Source of the DNA: Bacilli bacterium
GTDB taxonomy: Bacteria > Bacillota_I > Bacilli_A > RF39 > UBA660
NCBI GenBank assembly: GCA_017428485.1
Contig: JAFRQT010000020.1
Location: 1-34,607 of the forward strand
Direction of reading: 5' to 3'
DNA: 34,607 nucleotides
Below the pieces are notes generated by a model. The model saw only the letters and a list, made by a program, of their open reading frames with translations. It searched no databases and was not told where the DNA came from. Made by a program: the position numbers and the translations under genes. Shown piece after piece: positions 16,362 to 23,813 of the stretch (position 1 is the first letter of the stretch; every line of letters starts with the position of its first letter).

Positions 16362-17391
16362 AAACAATTCGAATATAGATATTATTAAAATAATAGGTAT
16401 ACTTTTTATAATAGCACATCATTTTGTTTATGATGCAATTTCATTAAATATTATTGATTCTTCAAATTATTTTTATAATTTTCTATATCTTGGAGGTAAG
16501 TTTGGAACAGCATTGTTTGTTATTATTTCAGGATACTTCATTTCTAAGAAAGAATTTGAATTTAAACGAATATTGAAATTAATAATTCGAGTTGAAATAT
16601 ATTCGTATTTGTTATTCTTTATTTTTGCATTTGTATTTAAATATAAAATTGATTTTACTAATACTATGAAGAGTTTGTTACCAGTAATCACAAATAGATA
16701 TTGGTTTGCCACATCATATGTAATATTATATTTTTTATCACCTTATATAAATGTAGTTATAGATAAAATTAATAAAACAATGTATATTAAATTACTAATA
16801 TTGCTAACAATCTTACTTATATTCTTTCCAATTTTAAATTTTAATTATATTTTTAATAATACATCATGTTTAATATATTATTATTTAATTGGTGCATACA
16901 TTAATAAATATGAATTTAAAATATTTTCAAAAAATTATCTTCATTTGATAACATCCATACTTTTATATTTATTAATATTTATAAGTTCTATTGTAATTTT
17001 AAAATTATCTTCTGCACATCACTTTTTGATTGGAAGAGAGTATTATTTTACAAGATTAAATTCCATATTAGTTGTTGGAAGCTCTGTTCTTTGCTTCATA
17101 TATTTTATTAATTCAAAAATTAAGTATAGAAGAATTTTTGGCTTCTTGTCTGCTAGTACATTCGGAATATATTTGTTACATGATAATTATTTAATCAAAA
17201 ACTATATTTTTCCTGAAGTATTTAAATATATTCAAATGAGTAATTATAAATATGTTTATTCAATTTTGTTTATATTAATAGTTTTTGTAATATGTGCAGT
17301 AATTGATTATTTTGTTTCATTATTCATAAATTGGTTATTTAAACATTTTTCTAGAAGAAAAAAGTCGCTTGAAAATGTTCAAAATGTATAG
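16351..17391 (+). CDS. Acyltransferase family 3 membrane protein
   Basis: A membrane acyltransferase (OafA/YrhL-like) of 346 residues with about ten hydrophobic segments. The N-terminus SNIDIIKIIGILFIIAHHFV contains the double His that is usual for the family in the first membrane helix, followed by GGKFGTALFVIISGYFISKK. Such enzymes O-acetylate or O-succinylate sugars of surface polymers. I choose ATG 16351 with AGAGGTGAT upstream; a GTG nine bases earlier lies within that SD. The gene overlaps the flippase gene by 11 bp and is the last gene of the main operon. With the LbH domain of the polymerase fusion, it gives the cluster two candidate acyl-modifying activities. Confidence 0.88.
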   Translation: MKNRNNSNIDIIKIIGILFIIAHHFVYDAISLNIIDSSNYFYNFLYLGGKFGTALFVIISGYFISKKEFEFKRILKLIIRVEIYSYLLFFIFAFVFKYKIDFTNTMKSLLPVITNRYWFATSYVILYFLSPYINVVIDKINKTMYIKLLILLTILLIFFPILNFNYIFNNTSCLIYYYLIGAYINKYEFKIFSKNYLHLITSILLYLLIFISSIVILKLSSAHHFLIGREYYFTRLNSILVVGSSVLCFIYFINSKIKYRRIFGFLSASTFGIYLLHDNYLIKNYIFPEVFKYIQMSNYKYVYSILFILIVFVICAVIDYFVSLFINWLFKHFSRRKKSLENVQNV

Positions 17392-17397
17392 TATACT
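17369..17397 (+). promoter_or_regulatory. Internal promoter of ugd
   Basis: TTGAAA (17369-17374), a 17-bp spacer and TATACT (17392-17397) lie over the last codons and stop of the acyltransferase gene. The -10 falls in a perfect palindrome TAGTATACTA (17389-17398). This would allow ugd expression independent of the polysaccharide operon. Confidence 0.65.
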
Positions 17398-17423
17398 AGT
17401 CTAGTCAGTAAAGGAGTAATAAC

Positions 17424-18590
17424 ATGAAAGTAGCAATAGCGGGAACTGGGTATGTTGGTCTTTCTTTAGCAACATTACTTAGTGTTAAAAATGAGGTAGT
17501 AGCACTTGATATAATACCTGAAAAGGTAAATATGATTAATGATCGTGTTTCACCTATAAAGGATGAATATATTGAGAAATATTTTAGTGAAAAGAAATTA
17601 AATTTAAGGGCAACTTTAGATTATAAGGATGCTTTTGAAGGCGCTAGGTTTGTAATAATTAGTACACCAACTAATTATGATGAAGAGAAGAACTTTTTTG
17701 ATACATCTTCTGTAGAGGATGTTATTCAGAAGGTTATTAGCATGGATATAGATACAACTATGGTAATTAAATCTACTATACCAGTTGGATTTGTTGAAAA
17801 TATGAAGAAGAAATATAATATTGATAACATTATGTTTAGTCCTGAATTCTTAAGAGAGGGAAAAGCTCTATATGATAATTTATATCCTTCTAGAATTATA
17901 GTTGGTGAAAGAAGTAAAAGAGCAGAAGAGTTTGCTAATTTATTAAAAGAATCTTGTTTAAAAGAAGATGTTCCAGTTAAATTTATGAATTCTACTGAAG
18001 CTGAAGCAGTTAAATTATTTGCTAATACTTATTTGGCTTTAAGAGTTAGTTACTTTAATGAATTAGATACATATGCTGAAATTAAGGGATTAAATACTAA
18101 AGATATTATTGAAGGAGTATGTTTAGATCCAAGAATTGGAAATCATTATAATAATCCATCTTTTGGATATGGTGGATATTGTTTACCTAAAGATACTAAA
18201 CAATTACTTGCAAATTATGATGATGTACCTCAAAATATGATTGAAGCAATTGTTAAATCTAATGATACACGTAAGAGTCATATTGCTGATGAAATATTAA
18301 GTCGCAAGCCTAAAACTGTTGGTGTTTATAGATTAACTATGAAAACTGGTTCTGATAATTTTAGAGCTAGTGCTATACAAGGGGTAATTGAAAAACTAAG
18401 AGCTAAAGGTGTAAATATAATAATTTATGAACCAACTATTAAAGATAATACTTTTAATGGTATTGAAATAGTTCATGATTTAAAATTATTTAAAGATATA
18501 AGTGATGTTATTATTGTTAATAGAGTAGATGATGAACTTAATGATGTAAAAGAGATTACTTATACAAGAGATATATTCTCAAGAGATTAA
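17424..18590 (+). CDS. ugd: UDP-glucose 6-dehydrogenase
   Basis: It oxidises UDP-glucose to UDP-glucuronate with two NAD. The 388-residue protein has the N-terminal Rossmann motif [47 protein letters not shown] and the active-site stretch [14 protein letters not shown] with catalytic Cys253. [15 protein letters not shown] and the C-terminal NAD domain are complete. AAAGGAG lies 7 bp upstream. It follows the acyltransferase after 32 bp, has a probable promoter of its own, and is closed by a strong terminator. It supplies the UDP-glucuronate that the CapI-like epimerase would use. Some family members use UDP-ManNAc, but the spacing and length fit Ugd better. Confidence 0.93.
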   Translation: MKVAIAGTGYVGLSLATLLSVKNEVVALDIIPEKVNMINDRVSPIKDEYIEKYFSEKKLNLRATLDYKDAFEGARFVIISTPTNYDEEKNFFDTSSVEDVIQKVISMDIDTTMVIKSTIPVGFVENMKKKYNIDNIMFSPEFLREGKALYDNLYPSRIIVGERSKRAEEFANLLKESCLKEDVPVKFMNSTEAEAVKLFANTYLALRVSYFNELDTYAEIKGLNTKDIIEGVCLDPRIGNHYNNPSFGYGGYCLPKDTKQLLANYDDVPQNMIEAIVKSNDTRKSHIADEILSRKPKTVGVYRLTMKTGSDNFRASAIQGVIEKLRAKGVNIIIYEPTIKDNTFNGIEIVHDLKLFKDISDVIIVNRVDDELNDVKEITYTRDIFSRD

Positions 18591-18614
18591 ACAACTATAT
18601 TAGTTGTTTTTTAT
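18590..18614 (+). terminator. Intrinsic terminator after ugd
   Basis: AACAACTA (18590-18597) pairs with TAGTTGTT (18601-18608) around a TAT loop, followed by TTTT. It starts at the last base of the stop codon. Confidence 0.88.
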
Positions 18615-18638
18615 TTAGTGAATATAAATAATTACATT

Positions 18639-18670
18639 AAAAAATGTCAAATTAAGATTTGACATTTTTT
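18639..18670. terminator. Bidirectional 13-bp hairpin at the left edge of the conflict-gene island
   Basis: AAAAAATGTCAAA (18639-18651) and TTTGACATTTTTT (18658-18670) form a perfect stem with a 6-nt loop and A/T tracts on both sides, so it can terminate on either strand. It stands about 30 bp after the ugd terminator, marking the boundary between the polysaccharide genes and the island. Confidence 0.75.
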
Positions 18671-18698
18671 ATGCAAAAAAATAGGTATTTTATGCAAA
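18667..18698 (+). repeat. Direct repeat TTTTATGCAAA, two copies 21 bp apart
   Basis: TTTTATGCAAA occurs at 18667-18677 and 18688-18698. The 21-bp period is two helical turns, so both copies face the same side of the DNA, as in tandem protein-binding sites. They lie about 40 bp upstream of the predicted -35 of the OLD-like operon. A regulatory role is inference. Confidence 0.45.
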
Positions 18699-18739
18699 TC
18701 ACTATTGTTTATTTTTTTATTTTAATTTACAATACATTA

Positions 18740-18769
18740 TTGATAGATAGGAAAATCTGTTGGTATATT
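18740..18769 (+). promoter_or_regulatory. Predicted promoter of the small-protein/OLD-like operon
   Basis: TTGATA (18740-18745), an 18-bp spacer and TATATT (18764-18769) with TGG before the -10. This leaves a leader of about 80 nt that contains a small hairpin (18818-18834) just before AAAGGAGG. Confidence 0.55.
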
Positions 18770-18853
18770 AAACTCACTGTAATATATTTTTTTATAATTA
18801 CCTTTTTGTATCTACTAAATAAACTATGTTTATTAATGAAAGGAGGAAAAATT

Positions 18854-19189
18854 ATGTTAAATTTGTTTGTAAAAAGTTTAAGATTTGGCACAATATTTAA
18901 TAAAATCTTATTATTAAATAATCAAAAAGATTATATTAATCAAATAGAAAAAATAACAACTATCTGTGTGATTAATAATGGAAATTTTGAACTAAATTGT
19001 AAAGTAATTACCAATATGTGTGCATATTGTAGAATTGATATAAGTAATTGTAACAATTTTGATGATATTATATTAAGAATAAAAAAAATCAAAAAAGATA
19101 TTTGTATAAAAATTGAAAGATTAATAAAAAAAACAATATTTGAAGAAGTTCAAGAAAGAACAATAAGAAATATATTAGGTATTTGTTAA
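18854..19189 (+). CDS. Hypothetical 111-residue protein, partner of the OLD-like gene
   Basis: I do not recognise this protein. The start is set by AAAGGAGG (18839-18846), 7 bp before the ATG. The frame is open for nearly 200 bp further upstream but without any SD there. The product begins MLNLFVKSLRFGTIF, has a central Cys-bearing part (ITTICVINN, NMCAYCRIDISNCNN) and a basic, helical C-terminal half (IKKIKKDICIKIERLIKK, then a short acidic helix). No membrane segment is obvious in this version. It ends 13 bp before the OLD-like gene, whose SD GGAGGT lies in the gap, so the two form one operon. A role as regulator, sensor or accessory factor of the nuclease is only a guess from position. Confidence 0.7.
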   Translation: MLNLFVKSLRFGTIFNKILLLNNQKDYINQIEKITTICVINNGNFELNCKVITNMCAYCRIDISNCNNFDDIILRIKKIKKDICIKIERLIKKTIFEEVQERTIRNILGIC

Positions 19190-19202
19190 TGGAGGTAAAA
19201 AT

Positions 19203-20897
19203 ATGGGTGATGTTGAATGTCCATCGATAACAATAAAAAAAATAAAATTCAATAATGGATATACATTAGAGTTGGAAGACGATGATATTATAATACTTGT
19301 AGGCTGTAATAATGTTGGAAAAAGTAGAACTATAAAGGATATTAAAAATGATATTATTCAAAATCAACAATCAAAGATAGTTGTAGAAAGAATTAATTAT
19401 AATGAGAAAAATGTTAATAAAGAAAATATGGTTAATTTTATTAAATCTAATTATATTATAGACAATGATGGTTATTATCAGGTACCCAATGATGATTTTT
19501 CGACAACAGGATATAATGATAATAGTTTTAATAATGTTAATGGTGAGTTTAGGCATTTATATAGTATACTTTTTACCTATTTAGGTACTGAAGATAGACT
19601 ATTAATGACAAATCCTATTAATAGTTTTGATACTAGGAAATATAGTATAATAAATAAAATTAAACATTTTAGATACAATATTTCTGACTTAAATAAATTA
19701 AATAAATATTTATGTAAAGCTTTTAACAAAAAGATATGTGTTGATGAAGAACTCTCTTCAATAACCTATAAAATAGGCGGTAATAAAGAAATATATAATT
19801 TGCTTCATAAAAATTATATTAAATCAATAAGCAAATTAAAATCATTGGAAAATTTGTCAGGCCAGGGGGACGGTATTAGAAGTTTTGCCGCTATACTTAG
19901 TTCATTAATTGCTGGAAAACATAAATTATTTTTAATAGATGAGCCTGAGACGTTTTTGCATCCACCTCAAGCTAGAATGCTTGGCAAATTTATGTGGGAA
20001 TTATCAGAAGGTAAACAATATATTATTGCAACTCATGATATAGACTTTTTAAAGGGAATACTTGAAAATAATTCCAATAGAGTAAGGGTAATTAAAATAG
20101 ATAGAGAAGGAAACAATAATTATTTTAGTGAAGTAAATAAAAAAGATTTAAAAGAGATATCCATAAATAAAAACTTCAAATATACAAATATTCTTGATGG
20201 ATTATTCTATGGTAAAGTGGTTTTGTGTGAAAATGAAAGTGATTGTAAGTTTTATTCTACATTGCTTGCCGATATTGATTCAGACAAATATTTAGACACT
20301 TTATTTTGTGGTGTTGGTGGAAAAGATGCATTTAAAAAAATTGTACCATTACTGAAGAAAATAAATATTAAATATTCAGTTATTGCTGATATCGATTTAA
20401 TTACTAATAAAAAATCAATGAAGGATTTATTAAATTCGACGAAAAAAAGCAATTATGATCAAATATCGAAAACTCATAATAATTTTATTGCACTATTTGA
20501 GAAAGAAAAGTTTAATTCAATTCGTAAGCAAGCAGTAATTAGGAAAGAAATTGAAAAGTGTTTTACTACTGATGAATATATGACAGACGATATTGCTGAA
20601 AAAATTAAAAATTTAGTAAAAACTCCAAATAATTACAGAGTGCTTAAAGAAAAAGGAATATTCTGTGTTAAAAACAAAACGTGTAAAGATGAATATAATA
20701 AAATAAAAGAATATTTAAAAAAGAATAATATCTATATTTTAGATGTTGGGGAAATTGAAAGCTTTAATCCACTTGGATCATATCATGGAGAATTATGGGT
20801 TGATGAAATGTTTAAGGAATACAGAATTAATAGTAATAAATATAATTCTGCCAAAAAATTTATATGTGATGTTTTTAATCTAAAAAAGAAAAAATGA
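19203..20897 (+). CDS. OLD-like ATPase/TOPRIM nuclease (AAA family)
   Basis: A 564-residue protein with an ABC/SMC-like ATPase joined to a TOPRIM domain, the arrangement of OLD-family nucleases. Visible are Walker A GCNNVGKS (34-41), an ABC-type signature LSGQGDG (from about 218), Walker B LFLIDEPET with D246 and E247, and the ATHD switch His. The TOPRIM part has LCENESD (E343, E345, D347), a GVGGKDA turn and ADIDL with D396 and D398. A roughly 130-residue C-terminal extension ends in a basic tail. Family members (OLD, GajA) are often anti-phage nucleases. The fused layout and small size also recall AriA-AriB of PARIS. No UvrD-like partner (Gabija) is present. DNA cleavage here is inferred. 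Confidence 0.85.
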   Translation: MGDVECPSITIKKIKFNNGYTLELEDDDIIILVGCNNVGKSRTIKDIKNDIIQNQQSKIVVERINYNEKNVNKENMVNFIKSNYIIDNDGYYQVPNDDFSTTGYNDNSFNNVNGEFRHLYSILFTYLGTEDRLLMTNPINSFDTRKYSIINKIKHFRYNISDLNKLNKYLCKAFNKKICVDEELSSITYKIGGNKEIYNLLHKNYIKSISKLKSLENLSGQGDGIRSFAAILSSLIAGKHKLFLIDEPETFLHPPQARMLGKFMWELSEGKQYIIATHDIDFLKGILENNSNRVRVIKIDREGNNNYFSEVNKKDLKEISINKNFKYTNILDGLFYGKVVLCENESDCKFYSTLLADIDSDKYLDTLFCGVGGKDAFKKIVPLLKKINIKYSVIADIDLITNKKSMKDLLNSTKKSNYDQISKTHNNFIALFEKEKFNSIRKQAVIRKEIEKCFTTDEYMTDDIAEKIKNLVKTPNNYRVLKEKGIFCVKNKTCKDEYNKIKEYLKKNNIYILDVGEIESFNPLGSYHGELWVDEMFKEYRINSNKYNSAKKFICDVFNLKKKK

Positions 20898-20907
20898 TAA
20901 GCAAGTC

Positions 20908-20937
20908 TTGACATATAATTACCCATTGGGTTATAAT
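20908..20937 (+). promoter_or_regulatory. Promoter and autoregulatory-type operator of the HigBA-like module
   Basis: Consensus TTGACA (20908-20913) and TATAAT (20932-20937) have an 18-bp spacer. The spacer and -10 hold an inverted repeat centred on 20926: perfect ACCCA-T-TGGGT (20921-20931), extending to 9 of 11 matches over 20915-20937. An antitoxin dimer bound here would block RNA polymerase. Confidence 0.8.
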
Positions 20938-20958
20938 ATCTCAAGAAAGGATTATTAA

Positions 20959-21290
20959 TTGTATATGAACATCATTGAAACTGATAAATATAAAAAATCT
21001 TACAGCAAATTGTTAAAAAGATGTACTAAAGAAAAGAAGAGAATACAAGATATTAAAGATTTTCTAATCGGAAAAAATAATTTACATGAAGTATTAATTG
21101 ATCCTTTTAAGATATTTATCATATTGAACAACTTCATCATAATAGAAAAGATTTTTCTGCTAGAATTGATAATAGTAATAATAAACTAAGATTAATTATG
21201 ATGCCTATTGGAGAATATCCATATAATACCATAGAAATAACTGATATTGAGTTTGTTGATATTGATAATGATCATTATAAGAAAGGGTGA
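20959..21290 (+). pseudogene. HigB/RelE-like toxin gene disrupted by a one-base deletion
   Basis: Translation from TTG (8 bp after AAGAAAGG) gives YMNIIETDKYKKSYSKLLKR, KEKKRIQDIKDFL and LHEVLIDPFK, then runs into an out-of-frame hydrophobic tail ending at 21189. The neighbouring frame continues the toxin: IYHIEQLHHNRKDFSARIDN, LRLIMMPIGEYPYNTIE and FVDIDNDHYKKG, with its stop at 21288-21290. The join lies at about 21108-21114 (TTTTAAGAT). Restoring one A would give an intact toxin of about 110 residues. The family is RelE/ParE-fold mRNA interferases encoded before XRE-ImmA/IrrE antitoxins. Programmed -1 slippage is unlikely because TAA (21108-21110) closes the second frame just upstream of the join. 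A sequencing error cannot be excluded. Confidence 0.8.
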
Positions 21291-21295
21291 AATAT

Positions 21296-22309
21296 ATGCA
21301 CGGATTTGGAAGTATGTTAAGAGATTATTTAGAATATTATAGAATATCTCAAAGTGAATTTGCTGATAGACTTGGTATTACTCAAAAACATATGAATGAA
21401 ATAATTAATGGTAAAACTAGATTAACTAATGAATTAATTATTTCTATTAGTATACTTACTGATATTGATGCCAATTTAATATTTTTTGTTGAAAACAAGA
21501 AGAAAACTTATGATGAATTAATTGAAAAATATAAAAATAAGAAAAACATAAATAAAATGTTAAATTCATTTCATTTGAATGAAATGGTTAATAAAAAATG
21601 GTTAAAATTAAAAGACTCAGTTGAATTTACTCAGAATTATTTAGATCTAGTTGATTATATGGGAATTAGAGATACAAATTTAATAGATAATTATTTATCT
21701 AAAAGATATTTGTTTAAGAAAGCATATAATAATGCTGATAACTTAAAGATATTTTTATGGGTAAGACATTGTGATATAGTAACTAAAGGAATTGAAGTGC
21801 CCGAATATAAATCTAGTAAATTAAAAGATTTACTAGATGAATTAAAAATAGTAAGAATGAAGAAATTTAATAAAGAAAGATTAATTTCATTATTTAAAAA
21901 ATATGGAATTATATTATGTATAGAAGATGCTTTAAAAGGAAGTAAAGTAAGAGGTTGTGTTAAAGTAATGATTAATACACCTGCAATATATATGACAACT
22001 TATAAAAAAGAAAAGTCATCTTTTTATTACACTTTATATCATGAACTTATGCATTTAAAAACTGACTACAATAAATTAAAAAGTAAAACCATGGTTGAAG
22101 CTGATGAAAAAGATATTGATATTAAGGCATTAAATGAAATGCTAGATGAAAAAATATATAATCAAATACTAGATGATTATGATAATAAAGATAATATTGC
22201 TCTTAAAAATAATATTCCATTATGTTTCTTATATTCAAGACTTGCTTATGAAGGGAAGATTAAATATAATTCTTCTGAATACATAAATCATATTGAAAGA
22301 ATAGAATAG
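21296..22309 (+). CDS. HigA-like antitoxin: XRE HTH domain plus ImmA/IrrE metallopeptidase domain
   Basis: The start is ATG 21296, 5 bp after AAAGGGTGA; a GTG nine bases earlier is within this SD. In the 337-residue protein an XRE helix-turn-helix fills about residues 8-60 (SQSEFADRLGITQKHMNEII, then GKTRLTNELI). A linker with SLEND-like helices follows, and the ImmA/IrrE-type zinc peptidase core lies in the C-terminal third: YHELMHLKTDY with His249, Glu250 and His253. HTH-peptidase fusions of this size are standard antitoxins of HigB-like toxins. The HTH should bind the inverted repeat in the promoter. Its toxin is frameshifted, so it is now either an orphan antitoxin or a regulator with other targets. 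Confidence 0.88.
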   Translation: MHGFGSMLRDYLEYYRISQSEFADRLGITQKHMNEIINGKTRLTNELIISISILTDIDANLIFFVENKKKTYDELIEKYKNKKNINKMLNSFHLNEMVNKKWLKLKDSVEFTQNYLDLVDYMGIRDTNLIDNYLSKRYLFKKAYNNADNLKIFLWVRHCDIVTKGIEVPEYKSSKLKDLLDELKIVRMKKFNKERLISLFKKYGIILCIEDALKGSKVRGCVKVMINTPAIYMTTYKKEKSSFYYTLYHELMHLKTDYNKLKSKTMVEADEKDIDIKALNEMLDEKIYNQILDDYDNKDNIALKNNIPLCFLYSRLAYEGKIKYNSSEYINHIERIE

Positions 22310-22336
22310 CTAAATATTTAATTTATTGTTTTTATA

Positions 22337-22363
22337 TAAAATAGTATCATTGATACTATTTTA
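22337..22363. terminator. 27-bp perfect palindrome between two toxin-antitoxin modules
   Basis: TAAAATAGTATCA (22337-22349) and TGATACTATTTTA (22351-22363) are perfect 13-base arms around one base. As RNA it would form a stem with a small loop and an AT-rich tail, fitting a bidirectional terminator. It ends 3 bp before the next -35 box, so it could also be an operator of the MqsR-like module. Confidence 0.6.
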
Positions 22364-22366
22364 TTA

Positions 22367-22395
22367 TTGACAAATATTTTTTCTTTGAATATAAT
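22367..22395 (+). promoter_or_regulatory. Promoter of the MqsR-like/SocA module
   Basis: A perfect -35 TTGACA (22367-22372), a 17-bp spacer and a perfect -10 TATAAT (22390-22395). AAAGGAGG (22413-22420) and ATG follow within 30 bp, so the leader is very short. Confidence 0.88.
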
Positions 22396-22424
22396 TAAAG
22401 TGAATAGGAGAGAAAGGAGGATAC

Positions 22425-22763
22425 ATGGTATCATATACATCTAAGAATTATGCTAAAGAAATATTGGATTCTATTGGTAGTAAGAAAGTATTTTTATATG
22501 AAAGAGACAAAAATTTAGAATTTGTAAAAAAATATTCATTACTAATTAGTGATATAGAAGAAATAATTTATTCTTTAGATGAAAAATATTTTATTGAAAG
22601 AATAGAAAATAAAGATAAGAAAATTAAAAGTAAGTTTTTGTATGTTTTTTGTGTTTTGTTAGAATTGAATAATGAATTTGGTGATAGAATTAAAAAAATA
22701 TATATAAAAATATGTGAGATAGAATCTGGAATACTTGTTGTATCTTTTCATGAAAGTGAATGA
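22425..22763 (+). CDS. MqsR-like toxin candidate
   Basis: A 112-residue protein slightly longer than E. coli MqsR (98). Its layout resembles MqsR: an N-terminal helical part (TSKNYAKEILDSIG), the central LLISDIEEIIYSLDEKYFIE, which parallels the MqsR stretch GLDFDGMCNVIIGLSESDFY, and the C-terminus KIYIKICEIESGILVVSFHE, which parallels VYLKITVIHDVLIVSFKEK. MqsR is a RelE-fold ribonuclease that cuts mRNA at GCU. It has a perfect promoter and strong SD, and is followed after 15 bp by an antitoxin with an MqsA-like front half. Toxin-first order matches mqsRA. Identity with the family is weak in the first half, so other RelE-fold toxins remain possible. Confidence 0.7.
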   Translation: MVSYTSKNYAKEILDSIGSKKVFLYERDKNLEFVKKYSLLISDIEEIIYSLDEKYFIERIENKDKKIKSKFLYVFCVLLELNNEFGDRIKKIYIKICEIESGILVVSFHESE

Positions 22764-22778
22764 TATCATATATTTAAG

Positions 22779-23783
22779 ATGAAAAAACAATTTTGTAGTA
22801 CTTGTATGGGGTATGCTGATTGTAAATATAATGAGAAACTCATTACTGAAATAATTGATGGTATTGAAATTGAATATTTGGAAAAATTTTATATTTGTAA
22901 TAATTGCGGTTCAAAAATATATGGGAATTTTCTTGATTACAATAGTATTACTGCAAATAATGAATTAAGAAAGAAAACAGGTTTAATAACGATTGATGAG
23001 ATAAAAGAAATATTAAATAAATATTCTATAGGAAAAAAGCCATTATCACTTGTCTTGGGATTGGGTGAAATAACTTTGATTAGATATTTGGAGGGCAAAA
23101 ATCCAAGTAAAGAAAATTCTGATTTATTAAAATTAATTGCAGATAATCCAACTTTATATGAAATGTATTTAACTGTTAATCACGATAAGATAACTGATAT
23201 TGCATATAAAAAATCATTAGGTAAAACTAAACAAATTGAGTTTACTATGGGTAAGGCTAAAATATATGATGTTTCTTTGTATCTAATTAGCAAGTTAAAA
23301 GAAATTGATTCATTATCATTACAAAAACTATTATATTTTGCAAATGGATTATCAAATAAATTTTTAGGTAAGCATTTAATCGAAGATGAGTCTGAAGCTT
23401 GGAAGTATGGCCCTGTTTATAAAGATATCTATGAATGTTTTTCTTATTATGGATATAAAAAGTTGGATTATGATGAATTACTTAAAAATAGTTCTATGAA
23501 TTTGACAGACAATGAGAAAAAATATTTAGACTCTATAATAAAAAATTTTGGATTATATGGTGGCGGAGTGCTAAGAGAAATGTCACACTTGACTGATCCA
23601 TGGATAAATACTAGAAATGGTTTGAATCCAGACGAAAGTTCTAGCAGAATAATTAGTTTGGATGATATGGATAGTTATTTTAATAGAATTATTAAAAAAT
23701 ATAATATCGAAGATGTTGAAGATATTTCAAAATATAGTGAAGATTTATTTAAAATTGCTAAAGACAAAATGCTTAATAATTAA
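22779..23783 (+). CDS. MqsA-type zinc finger/HTH antitoxin fused to a SocA (Panacea, DUF4065) domain
   Basis: The 334-residue protein has three parts. Residues 1-60 form a zinc finger with Cys6, Cys9, Cys40 and Cys43 (FCSTC, YICNNCG). Residues about 72-130 are an MqsA-like helix-turn-helix (LSLVLGLGEITLIRYLEGKN, then PSKENSDLLKLI). Residues about 163-310 are the SocA/Panacea domain: LQKLLYFANGLSNKFLGK and EAWKYGPVYKDIYECF are diagnostic. Panacea is a versatile antitoxin domain found with many toxin types. MqsA normally ends after its HTH, so this is an MqsA-SocA composite. No clear SD precedes its ATG, so it is probably translated by coupling to the toxin gene. The HTH suggests autoregulation at the promoter upstream. 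Confidence 0.88.
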   Translation: MKKQFCSTCMGYADCKYNEKLITEIIDGIEIEYLEKFYICNNCGSKIYGNFLDYNSITANNELRKKTGLITIDEIKEILNKYSIGKKPLSLVLGLGEITLIRYLEGKNPSKENSDLLKLIADNPTLYEMYLTVNHDKITDIAYKKSLGKTKQIEFTMGKAKIYDVSLYLISKLKEIDSLSLQKLLYFANGLSNKFLGKHLIEDESEAWKYGPVYKDIYECFSYYGYKKLDYDELLKNSSMNLTDNEKKYLDSIIKNFGLYGGGVLREMSHLTDPWINTRNGLNPDESSSRIISLDDMDSYFNRIIKKYNIEDVEDISKYSEDLFKIAKDKMLNN

Positions 23784-23813
23784 ATAATCATATGATATGA
23801 GAGGTTATAAGTC

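Noticed and set aside
18659..18853. N-terminal extension of the 111-residue gene by up to 65 hydrophobic residues
   Set aside because: The frame is open, but no SD precedes any start there, the segment contains the predicted promoter, and AAAGGAGG sits exactly before the ATG at 18854.
19203..20897. Gabija or retron system
   Set aside because: The OLD-like protein fits GajA or retron effectors in general form, but there is no UvrD-like GajB, reverse transcriptase or msr/msd-like structure beside it.
21100..21125. Programmed -1 frameshift in the HigB-like toxin gene
   Set aside because: TTTTAAG looks like a slippery site, but slipping there puts TAA (21108-21110) in the A site. No stimulatory structure is evident. 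A one-base deletion explains it better.
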